From Hyaloperonospora brassicae (lineage: Eukaryota > Oomycota > Peronosporomycetes > Peronosporales > Peronosporaceae), in assembly GCA_947650285.1 (NCBI GenBank), contig CANTFL010000599.1:62001-126000 (forward strand): a stretch of DNA of 64,000 bases, read 5' to 3'. Below the pieces are notes generated by a model. That model had not been told where the DNA came from, did no database searches, and saw nothing but the letters and a program-made list of their open reading frames with translations. This document shows, in pieces, positions 44,306 through 53,779 of this stretch; the first letter of the stretch is position 1; every line of letters starts with the position of its first letter. The position numbers and the translations under genes are program-made.

Positions 44306-45952
44306 CTACCGTTTATGCGTGATGATCTGATAGAAGCCATCCATCAGTTCTATGGACGAGACAATGGTACTCTTTGACATACGATCGATGATTACGTCCT
44401 TCCTCGGTACCGGTGTCTGAGTCGGTACCCTTGCAGCATTCAATTTGTTGAATGAGTGCACTATACGCCATCCTGCTGTGGCCTTTTTCACACAGAAGGT
44501 CGGAGAGCTGTGAGGAGATGTTGATTCCCTAACATGACATGCCGCTAAGCGATCGGTAAAGAACTTGTGGATCGCTAGTACTTGTTCACGAGGCAGTGGC
44601 CACTGCTTCATGACACAGTACTTCGAGCCCGGTTTGAGCTTGATCTCGTGCCGAGTGCTTTTGTCCTTAGGCAACTCGCAAGGTACGGATTCAGGGAACA
44701 CATCCTTAAATTCGATCAAATCCTTATACAAAGGATTTGCCTGAAGTGACTCCCAGGATTGAGACGTGTATCGCTCAATCCGAGTCTTCTCATCAAGTAC
44801 ACTTTCGTCCATCGATGAGCTGCTGAGAACCCGGTAGTTCTCAGCAAATACTGTTGCCGACCGAATATCGGCCACATACTCATCCTCTGTGACGAGTATG
44901 CAGACCTGCTTGAATTTGCCACTACGCAGATCACGCAATAATCGTTTCGGTTCTAGCGTTGGCGATTGAGTTATCTCCGAAGTAAACTTCGGGGGCACAA
45001 TCAGATAAAGTGTATAAGCGCCTACACTTGATCCGTCATTAACCAAGACGTTCAACGTCTCGGTTACTTCCTGGGAACTTCTTTCCACAGGTTGCCGAAG
45101 GCCTAATCCTTCAGCAAGTGACTCTTGAGGAATTCCTTCCTCAAGTACGTGGGGACTTATTCTCTCGACGTCTTCTGACTGTGGCTGTGCAACCACAGTC
45201 AGGGACCGATCCTCTACGGTCGACCCTCCAGTCGACCTAGGATTTCCATGTTGCCCCTTGGGGGCAACAGGTTTCTTTCTTCTAAGATGCTGCCCGCTAG
45301 GCATGCATCCATGTCCCGGTCCACTCGACTTATTCGAGTGGTGGACCTTCGGAGCAGCCTGTACTTCTGTACAGCCGCCGGGAGCTTGCTCCACAGTGTA
45401 GTGATCAACTACACTGTGATCTTGTGCAGTCGTGCGAACGACCGTACCGCAAGTGAGGCCATCGCACTCACTCGCAGAACGTCCACACGCTTGTGGACGC
45501 TCCAAGATGTTCATCAGATGGCCATCTGATGAACAAGCTGCAGGCATCTTCACGGATCGATGCTGCCAGCTCACCCTTGCCTCGTACCGTCTCAGCCAAG
45601 GTAATCCCAGGATGACATCAAATTTTTCATCCAGATCTAGTACGATGAAGTCATCATCGTACTGTTCGCCCTCCAACGTGTTGTGGATTCCTACTACACG
45701 TTTCTCAACAGTTATCGATGCGCCTGTTGCAAGGCGCACCCTCATCCTTGTGAGGGGAATGTCGCGCTCAACGAACTTGAGCCTACGACCCTCTAGTGAC
45801 TGGCGACGAACAAAGTTGTTCGACGCCTCACAGTCTACTAGGGCACGAAGCGACAAATCATTTGTCGCTTCCAGCTTCAAGGTGATGAGCGAAACGTCAT
45901 CACCAGGTGCAGAGACACACAATGATTGTGTATCTGGAGCAACTTTCGTCAA
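44306..45952 (-). pseudogene. Gypsy C protease and N-terminal RT
   Basis: A 548-codon frame. The protease block reads ALVDCEASNNF, with Glu instead of the Gly seen in gypsy A, so it is probably inactive; ILGLPWLRRYE follows. RT fingers run to FYQIITHKR and a stop shared with A and A'. Between 44306 and 44055 the catalytic block again reads RDKVFVH. A dense hairpin series lies at 45124-45534. Confidence 0.87.
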
Positions 45953-46002
45953 GAGATTTGCAAATTCTCTTGAGGTGGCTGGATCAGTAGGGCGCTCCGC
46001 CC

Positions 46003-47095
46003 CTACTGACCCCGACCAATTTTTGATGGTCGGTCTCGCTGTTGCGGCTTCGCAACAGCGCTGGACCCACGCCCATTGCCCTTTCTGGCAAAAGGTCGTC
46101 CATTTCGCTCAGTACTGTTTGGTTTTGGGCGTGGAGCACTACACTCGTATGCGTAGTGCCCTAACTTATGACAGCGCTTGCACTTCTGCAATCTCTTGTT
46201 GTTTAAAGAACGAGGTCTGTCGCTCTCAACATAACAGAGGTCCATTGGTTTGGACCTCCCGTTTCTTGTCGTCTCGGTGGACGATATGAGCTTGGGCTAG
46301 CATGAGCCTGTCTCATGCTAAAGTACTACTGTTACGCTACTAAGATAGCATCTTCAAGCGTATCCAACTCTAGACGGAACGTGCGATTTCGGACGGGCCC
46401 CTCAGCTAGCCCATGCATGAACACAGTAATCAACGTGTGTTCATTTACCGGGTTCGTAGTTATACTTTTCGCAAGGAGTCGTATATGCTGGGCGTAAGAG
46501 TGCACGTCGCGCTTACCCTGATTGAGCTTCAGAATCTCCGATCAAGCTCTGAACTCTGCTCTTGGCGGCTGAAACGTACATTTGAGCCGAGTTTTGAAGG
46601 ATTTGAGCGACTCAAAAGCATATGGGTCGCTCATCTTTAGCCCCAAGGCCCAAGTATTGGCACGTCCCGCCAATTGGGTTTGAGCAAATGTAATTTCATT
46701 TGATTATTGTCGATACGACATGCCTTTATGGCTCTGTCTAGTTCAACAAACCACAAAAATAGATATTCTTCCTCGGCTCCTCTGTACTTGGAGATGCCAA
46801 TCTTCCAGATTTCGGGACGACGAGTGTGTGTCGTCCCACCCACAGCAGCATTGAATTGCTGCTGTCTCAACAGCTCTTGATGTTAAGCACTGAGTCGTCT
46901 TAACTGCTTGGCCTGTTGAGAGCATTGCTGGTAAAGTAAGGCTACTTTCTCTCTTTCGGCGACAAGTTCATTTTGAATGAACCTAGCTATAGCGGCATGT
47001 AGTTGGTCCCTGTCACAATACTCCAACATGGCGCTAATGGCGAACTCGCCTACGGTAGAACTCATTCGTTCTACCGCACCCCCATTCGATGTCAC
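46003..47095 (-). pseudogene. Gypsy C gag, in several frames
   Basis: N-terminal helix region (47095-46883, AISAMLEYCDRDQLHAAIARF), capsid start (46870-46637, ISKYRGAEEEYLFLWFVELD), a decayed middle, and the nucleocapsid (46245-46003) with CKRCHKLGHYAYEC. Confidence 0.83.
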
Positions 47096-47200
47096 TCAAA
47101 TGGATAAAACCTTCACGCGTGGCGTGAAATGTTTCTTCGTCATCCAACATGTTCATGTTGGATGCTGTGGTCCTTGGAAGGACTACAAAGTGCTACCAGG

Positions 47201-47591
47201 TATAACGGGGCACACCCTTGCGTGAACTTAACGCAAGGGTATCGTACTCCGACAGACGTACACGTGGCAAGCGAGGAAGCGTAGGTAGGGTAAAAGTAAA
47301 ACTGTTATATTAATATAATAAAGTCTTTAACCACTGTCTCTCTGTTTGCCTAAACTAGATTATGCTAATATAACTGAATGTATGACGAAGTCTATTCATA
47401 ACTCATTGCGCGCGTCTTGCGGCGATTGGTGGATTGATATCGTCAAGATATCAACCAATGAACAGACTCTTTGGTCGACTGATCAATATCACCACTATTG
47501 GTGATATTGTTAAAAGAATATTCAACATAATATTCTTTATTTTCATTATCTTATAAATGACAATTTCCTTGTAACGGGCTGCTTCGTTAAA
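47201..47591 (-). repeat. Gypsy C 5' LTR
   Basis: Plus-strand ends TATAACGGGG (mutated) and CTTCGTTAAA (mutated). The internal hairpins are kept. Confidence 0.9.
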
Positions 47592-47820
47592 ATATCTCTT
47601 CGTTCACATACATCGTACACCGAAAGACCAGCTACTATGAAGTGCAAGCGTCTCAGCGCCCACCGATATTCTGACACCCATCAATTGTTCTTGCACGTTG
47701 TCCTTGTACTTCGTCCTTGCATGTCGTTGTATCGTTCCCCGCGATCATCACTTCTTTGTCGATCACAAGTGTGTGCAACCGTTAACGAAGGCTAAATGAT
47801 CTAGGTTTATACGTCTAATT

Positions 47821-48286
47821 TGTACCGTGGCACGCTCTTGCTCAGATACCTGAGCAAGGCCTTGGATTGATAACAATACAAGGGTGCGTACGCCCGACGT
47901 CACGCATTGGCGTGAAGAAGCGCGACCACGATAATACAGAACCCGAAAGATCTGTATTGAGGGAAAAGTAGAACTGTTTTAATATGGTTATGTTTCCTAC
48001 TAAATCAACTTTCGTCTTAATCTTACTAAATCAAACTACTGTCTCCTATGTGGGTCTTCTGTCCACCACCCATTGCGCGCGTCCATCAGCGATTGGTGGT
48101 TAAATTGGTCGATTTACACGGTACATCAACGAAGAAGGGGACCCCTCCACGAATATAACCCTAAGAGATAATATTCCGACAACATCGCTTTTCTCGAGTG
48201 ATGTTGATAAAGTAATATCAAAACAAAAAATATTCAAAATTAGTACTTTCGTACCAATTTTTATGTAACGGGATCGCCCCGTTAGA
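47821..48286. repeat. Solo or orphan LTR of gypsy A type
   Basis: Starts TGTACCGTGG, ends CCCCGTTAGA, and follows the gypsy A LTR (AAAGTAGAACTGT, ATGGTTATGTTTC). No internal region of the matching element adjoins it, and no exact target duplication is seen. The 230 bp before it (47592-47820) hold nothing I can name. Confidence 0.75.
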
Positions 48287-48412
48287 TTTTTGCCCGGAAC
48301 GATGCCGTAGGGTGCCTCATGGTAGACTAGTAGGACCTTGACACAAGATGTATAAAGGGGTAGCGCGTTACAATAAATTACAATGTGTGAGAAATGGTAT
48401 TTAGCAATAGGG

Positions 48413-48478
48413 AATTGCTAAATTCACACCTGTTTTTCTTATTTCAAACCCTTCCTTCAAAATCTTATATACAAAATC
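48413..48478 (+). repeat. Mutator-like element, left terminal inverted repeat
   Basis: Pairs with 49980-50048. Just outside it, ATTTAGCAAT repeats the terminus in inverted form. Confidence 0.75.
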
Positions 48479-48630
48479 TTTATTCATTTTAAGTTTCGTT
48501 TTCTGACAAGGGTATTTCTCAATTATCTAGGACATTAATTGGCAAGTATTAAGTAAGAAATACATAAGATACTACTCACGTCCTGTGTCTAGCTCCTCCA
48601 GCGTTTACTGATAGGGCATCACGCAATAAC

Positions 48631-49032
48631 ATGCTTCCTCCATCCGAGGTTGAGCATGCCAGTCGGGAGCAACTTATATATACTGTGCAGACGTTCGCAC
48701 GTGGACAAGGCTATGCTGTTACGATTAAAAGTTCGATTGCAGGAAAGCTTGTCTACCTTGAATGTGATCGAGGTACCATAAACGTACCAAAGGTTGGAAA
48801 AGAGCTCCAACGCCAGACCAGCTCACGCCGAATTGATTGCCCATTCTTTTTACGTGGATATTTCACCTTTAAAAGGGGTAATTGGAAGTTAAATGTGATG
48901 AATGGATGCCACAATCACGATCCGTCACTCCATCCGTCTGGCCATTCGACTCATTGGATGATAAAAGGCGAGCAGGCCGGTACTGTCAGAAATATGACAT
49001 TAAGTAGAGCGAGATCGAGATGTTGTGTGTGA
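48631..49032 (+). pseudogene. MULE transposase fragment, FAR1-type DNA-binding domain
   Basis: A 133-codon frame: EVEHASREQLIYTVQTFARGQGYAVTIK is the FAR1-domain start, followed by zinc ligands in LECDRG, IDCPFF and CHNHDPS (Cys-Cys-His-His, WRKY-GCM1 type) and SGHSTH. The DDE core of the transposase is missing, so the copy is non-autonomous. Confidence 0.78.
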
Positions 49033-49198
49033 TGGGCATCTGGATGGCATTCGCACCCGTTTAGAGAAAGCTGGGTGAGCTCATCATGCAAAGCACTTCG
49101 CCTAATAGAAAAAAAGAGTATGTGAGTTTTACTAGCACCTCGACGAATTTAAGCCACTCGGAATGACCTGCAGCAGGTCATTATAGATGCAAGGAAGT

Positions 49199-49650
49199 AC
49201 GTACCAGGCACACCCGAGGGATAAAATAGCATGAAAATGTGGTAGCGCAGAAAGAATATGAAGTTGGGAACGGCGTCGTACAGATTGAGTGCATGAAAAG
49301 AGTATCGTGGCAATTCCACGAGGCCCCACCATAAGCGGGAAGCCGAACAGATAGCGCGAGGCGGGACAGAGCACAGACGAGCCATAGCCGAGAGCTCACT
49401 TGCATGAGTGCAGATCCCACTGGTGATCGCACAAATCCCACGTCATCGTGCACGATCTCCATTATGGCCGTCGTCTGAACCACTTCGAGCGGCAGTGACA
49501 CAACGTCCCACGTGATTTGTGCCACTTGTCTCCAGTCCAGATCGCCAACTTCACGCGCCTTGAGGACCGTTGACACCGTTCGGTACAACACGTACGCTCA
49601 GCCAGCGTAAGAGACGTCATTGAAGGCCAGCAGGTACAAATTAAGTTGCG
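49199..49650 (-). pseudogene. Captured fragment of very-long-chain 3-hydroxyacyl-CoA dehydratase (HACD/PHS1 family)
   Basis: HACD removes water in the third step of very-long-chain fatty acid elongation in the ER. Exon-like blocks: NLYLLAFNDVSYAG, a TGA where Trp is expected, VLYRTVSTVLK, then VVQTTAIMEIVHDDVGFVRSP and LMQVSSRLWLV (to about 49375). In another frame, WWGLVELPRYSFHALNLYD and FFLRYHIFMLFYPSGVPG (about 49334-49199). The Glu and Tyr of the ELPRYSF block are kept. Stop codon and frame change show it is not functional here. Confidence 0.8.
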
Positions 49651-49730
49651 AGGACTACGCATACAAAAAGAAGGAACTACGGTCAGCCTCTGCGTTGCAA
49701 CCTGGACAATCGTCTGTACCTCCTCTTGTT

Positions 49731-49980
49731 CCCACTTTTTTGGCTTGCACGACCGTTCGTGAAAGTCGTCAAGAATAAAGCCACGACGGCATTCTGAACT
49801 CTTGATGGCGTCCTTAATGATACCGACGACAATCCCGTCGGTCTTAAGTGCGCCTGACTCCATCGCGGCTTCGACCTTTTTGCCTATGTCGGTGCCAGCA
49901 GCTACAGCAGCGCGCAAGATGTCGCCCGTAGCCAAGAGCCCGAGAAAGTACTCGTATTTTTCTAACGACGATTGCGTACC
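49731..49980 (-). pseudogene. Captured fragment of adenylate kinase
   Basis: Adenylate kinase converts ATP and AMP to two ADP. The frame begins at GTQSS, the end of the P-loop, so the first glycines are cut off by the terminal repeat. It runs through the AMP-binding domain (LATGDILRAAVAAGTDIGKK, IVVGIIKDAIKSSECRRGFI) to LDDFHER, where LDGFPR is expected. The LID and C-terminal half are missing. Confidence 0.85.
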
Positions 49981-50048
49981 TTGTATATAAATGTTTTTGA
50001 AGGAAGGGTGTGAATTTAAGGAAAAGGGGTGTGAATTTAGCAATTTCC
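49980..50048 (-). repeat. Mutator-like element, right terminal inverted repeat
   Basis: Reverse complement of the left repeat with some mismatches. GGTGTGAATTTA occurs twice within it. Confidence 0.75.
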
Positions 50049-50571
50049 AAATAATATTGTGGTGATAATTTCTTCGCTATATAGGTTATACTTTTAATAT
50101 GACACAAAGGTCTACTCAGTAGTTGATTTTGTGTCTATACCAACGGATTAATCGCTGCTAGACGTGCGCATTGAATGGCGAATAGACGTCATCATAATTT
50201 TGTTCTATTAATATTATTAAGATGTAAAAATTAAAAAACAAGAGATATTGGACTTAGTTGTATAATTTAACGGTTTTATTTTTTTACAACTAGGGTCTTT
50301 GACTTAGTCATTTACCCTTTCTATGGATCGTGCATATACCTAGGAAGGGTAGTGTCCTTCTCTGTTGTCATAAAAGTTCAATGAGTACTCGAAGTTCATT
50401 ACGTAGTTGCCGGCGCCGCGTAACACCTGATAGCACTTTGTAGTCCCTCTTAGGACAACCACCGCAAAGACTAACATGAAAATGTCGTAAAAGCTACTTT
50501 TTTGGTGCGATGTCGAGTGCAGTGTAATCAAACGAATAATCTCGACCGTTGGCAAAGACGCTGTCTAGGCC

Positions 50572-51560
50572 ATGCTATCCTCAAGGGATAGGGACCGACA
50601 GCATGTCGTCATTAGCAAGTTCTTGCAACGAGAACTTGATGAGTCACGAGCGCAGGTGAAATTGTTGCAACAACGAACCCCCAGCAGACTGAAACCCTTA
50701 GACAACAACAGTCTCAGTCCGCAGAGTCGACGCGTCATAGTTGACGGAAAGCTCTTAAGCTTGATATATTTGTGTACCGGGGAGCCGAGAACGACTCTCA
50801 GTCAAGATAATTTGTCAAGGTAGACGGTGCCATCGAGACCCGTCGCCGCATTGACGATAAGCAAATGCAAGTCTCATTTTCTCAGTCATACTTGGCAAGG
50901 AACGCCAGGTAATGGGTTCTAAACTTCAACGTGCACGACTCACACGTGTTTGGGTCGTTAAGGATTTTTAAGACCCTACTCAGAGAAACGTTTGGACCGC
51001 CAAGGGCAGAGTTAAGCACTCTATCAGAGCTTCTGCAACTCACACAGGGTAAGCGTCAGGTTCATCCTTACGCCCTATATGTAGGCTACCTTGCAAATCG
51101 AAATGTAGCGAACTCTATGAGTGAATTTGAGTTTAGCACAATATTCATCTTAAGACTTGAAGATTTCCCCGTCAGGGACCAACTGTTCCGCGGAGACCTG
51201 AAGATGCTTTCAGAAGTAATCTAAGCTGATGATCATGAAGCTTTAGTGTGGGACAGGCTCACACTACGTTGAACCCTTATCGTCCATATGGACGACCAGC
51301 AGCCGGACGTCCAGAGCGAAGGAATCTTTGTCATCTTGAAAGCGAGAGACCTCTCCCTGCGTGCGGCAAGCAATTTCTGAGATGCCATTGCTGTCACAAG
51401 CTAGGACACTACGCAAATGAATGCTGTGGTTCCCGCTCAGAACCTCGTAGTGCAGAGCGCAGTGACCGTCGACGAGCCCGGAGAAATGGAGGAAGAGGTC
51501 CGAAGCCGTTGCAAAGCCGAAACAGCGAAGCGGACAATTGAAAAATGGACGGGTTCATTA
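50572..51560 (+). pseudogene. Gypsy A' gag
   Basis: Pieces in several frames: FGSLRIFKTLLRETFGPPRAEL and QLFRGDLKML (50931-51224), then a knuckle CHCCHKLGHYANEC (51248-51541). Confidence 0.75.
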
Positions 51561-51599
51561 AGAGCGGAGCGCCCTACTGATCCAGCAAAATCGAGAGAC

Positions 51600-52440
51600 T
51601 TTGCAGATTTCTTAAACAACCTTTCTTTAGACACACAATCGTTGTGCGCCTCTGCACCTATTGATGAGAAATAAATCATCAACTTGACTTGGAAATGACG
51701 AAGGACTTGTCACTTCGCGCCATATTTAATTGTGGTGCGTCAAACAATTTTATTTGGTTAAAAGTCAGTAGAGGCTAAAATACTCAACTATGTTGAGCGG
51801 GAGACCTTTTTACGAGAATGACGGTACACCTAGTTACAGGCACATCAATCAATGTAAAGAAAGGTGTAGTCGAAATCCACCACACGTTAGATGGCAAACT
51901 TTATGATGATGATTTTACCGTACTGGATCTGGATGATACCTTTTATGTTATCCTATGATTGCCTAAATTCATAAAAGATACTAGCCGAGGGTGAATAGTC
52001 AGAATCGATTTGTCGAGGTGCCAGAAACTTGTTCATCAGATAGTCATTTAATGAACGTTTAGGAGCGCTTTAAAGCGTGTGGGTGTCTTACGAGTGAGGG
52101 TAATGACCTTACTTGCGGTACGGTCGTTCGGAAGACTGCACAAGACCTCAGTGTAGCTGATCATAACACTGTGGATCAAGCTCTCGGCAGCTGTACAAAT
52201 TTACAGGCAGCGCTAAATGCCTACCCTTCGAGTAAGTCGATTAGAAAGGAACATAAATGCATGACTAGTGGGCATCACCCTAGGGAAAACAATCGGGTTG
52301 CACAGAGACGGAAACGCGATCATCCTGGTTCGGCAAGACAATCGACCTTAGAGGATAGTTACCTAAATGTATTTGCACTGCCAAAGTTAAAAGACATCGA
52401 GGAGAGTAAGCTCTCACGTGCTTGAAAAAGAATTTCTCAA
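51600..52440 (+). pseudogene. Gypsy A' protease region, strongly decayed
   Basis: LSLDTQSLCASAP, LEMTKDLSLRAIFNCGASNNF (the active-site Asp appears as Asn) and HTLDGKLYDDDFTVLDLDD correspond to the A/C protease. Many stops and indels. Confidence 0.65.
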
Positions 52441-52479
52441 AAATTTCTTGCTGAGAGATTAGGCGCTCAGCAACCTGAA

Positions 52480-53779
52480 CGGAGAAGCCCTGATTAGCCT
52501 TTAAAAATTAGTTTCCAGGAAGAAACCGAGACGTTGAACTTCTTGGCCAACGCCGAATCAAGCTTGGGCGCTTATGCGCTTGATCTGATTGCGCCTCCTT
52601 ATTTAACTCTGGAGATAAATCAATCGACAACGCTGAAACCAAAACATTTCTTGCGCGATCAACGTAGTGGCGAGATCAAGCAGATCTGTGTACTCGTCAC
52701 ATAGGATGAGTATGTAGCCGATATTCGGTCGGAAATCGTGTTCACTGAGTATGAACGGGTTACCAGCAGTTCATAGATGGAAGAAAGTTTACTCGATGAG
52801 AAGACTCGGATTGAACGATACACGCCTCAATCCTGGGAGTCACTTCAGGCAAATCCTTTGTATAAGGATTTGATCGAATTTAAGGATGTGTTCCCTGAAT
52901 CCGTACCTTTCGAGTTGCCTAAGGACAAAAGCACTCGGCACGAGATCGAGCTCAAACCGGGCTCAAAGTACTGTGTCATGTAGCGGTGGCCACTGCCTCG
53001 TGAAAAGCTGCTAGCGATCGGCCAGTTCTTTGCCGATCGCTTAGCGGCATGTCATGTTAGGGAATCAACATCTCCTCACAGCTCTCCGACCTTCTGTGTG
53101 AAAAAGGCCACAGCAGGATGGCGTATAGTGCACTCATTCAACAAATTGAATGCTGCAAGGGTACCGACTCAGACACCGGTACCGAGGAAGGACGTAATCA
53201 TCGATCGTATGTCAAAGAGTACCATTGTCTCGTCCATAGAACTGATGGATGGCTTCTATCAAATCATCACGCATAAACGGTAGATCCCTTACACAGCAGT
53301 GAGCACCACAAGCGGTATGCTGTGGGAGTAGTTAGCGATGCCACATGGGATAAGTAACGCCCATGATACATACAACAGATGTGTGACAAATCGGTTGAGA
53401 CCGGTGCAGGATTTCGCACCGAGATAACCGTGACAAAGTGTTCGTCCATAGACGGGCTATCAATGTAAAGACGGACGTGAAGGTTCACAGACCACATGCT
53501 CGTTAGGTTCTTCAACTTATGAGCAAGCAAGAGTTGTATGCCAACCTCAAGAAGTGTATATTCGCGGCTATCGAAATACCCCTTGTTGAGTGCACCGTGA
53601 GAACGATCGTCGGACGCCGTGATCCCGAAACGGTCAAGGCTGTTACCGACTGGTCACTACCTTGTAGATGTGAAGAAGCTTTAGAAGCTTCTTGGTTTTT
53701 AGTGTACTTGCAGAAGTATTTGCTCAAGCGTCTGTCGTCTTGCATCGACCTTCTGTATAATAAAGGCAAGTTAAAATAA
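52480..53779 (+). pseudogene. Gypsy A' reverse transcriptase, dead and truncated
   Basis: 52777-52983 gives ESLQANPLYKDLIEFKDVFP; 53098-53283 gives WRIVHSFNKLN...ITHKR and the shared TAG; 53519-53779 gives YANLKKCIFAAIEIP. The 87-codon opposite-strand frame over 53267-53530 encodes the same peptide as 26713-26976 in gypsy A. Confidence 0.83.

Larger units (their letters stand above)
39614..47591 (-). mobile_element. Gypsy C: full-length but decayed TGTAACGG-type gypsy element with chromodomain
   Basis: LTRs at 39614-40005 and 47201-47591 (392 and 391 bp; about 30 differences by eye, so older than gypsy 1). On the minus strand: primer site TGGTAGCAC just below 47201, gag, protease, RT, RNase H, integrase, chromodomain, and a polypurine tract before the 3' LTR (RC of TCACCCCCCTTACC at 40006-40019). 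No exact target duplication is seen (TTTTG versus ATATC). Confidence 0.93.
48413..50048 (+). mobile_element. Mutator-like DNA element with terminal inverted repeats and captured host gene fragments
   Basis: About 66-bp terminal inverted repeats (48413-48478 and 49980-50048) share AATTGCTAAATTCACACC and CCCTTCCTTCAAAA. Inside are a FAR1/MULE-type transposase N-terminus (+) and, on the other strand, parts of adenylate kinase and 3-hydroxyacyl-CoA dehydratase. The layout fits a Pack-MULE. No 9-bp target duplication was found. The right end lies in the decayed LTR of gypsy A'. Confidence 0.75.
50055..53779 (+). mobile_element. Gypsy A': decayed LTR-gag-protease-RT, opposite orientation to A
   Basis: A decayed LTR (about 50055-50428; ATCGCTGCTAGACG and GACGTCATCA match the reverse complement of A/C-type LTRs) is followed by TGATAGCACTTTGTAG, the same primer site as gypsy C with one change. 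Gag, protease and RT follow on the plus strand. The element breaks off in RT at about 53779, exactly as gypsy A does on the other strand, and continues into gypsy B. Confidence 0.82.
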
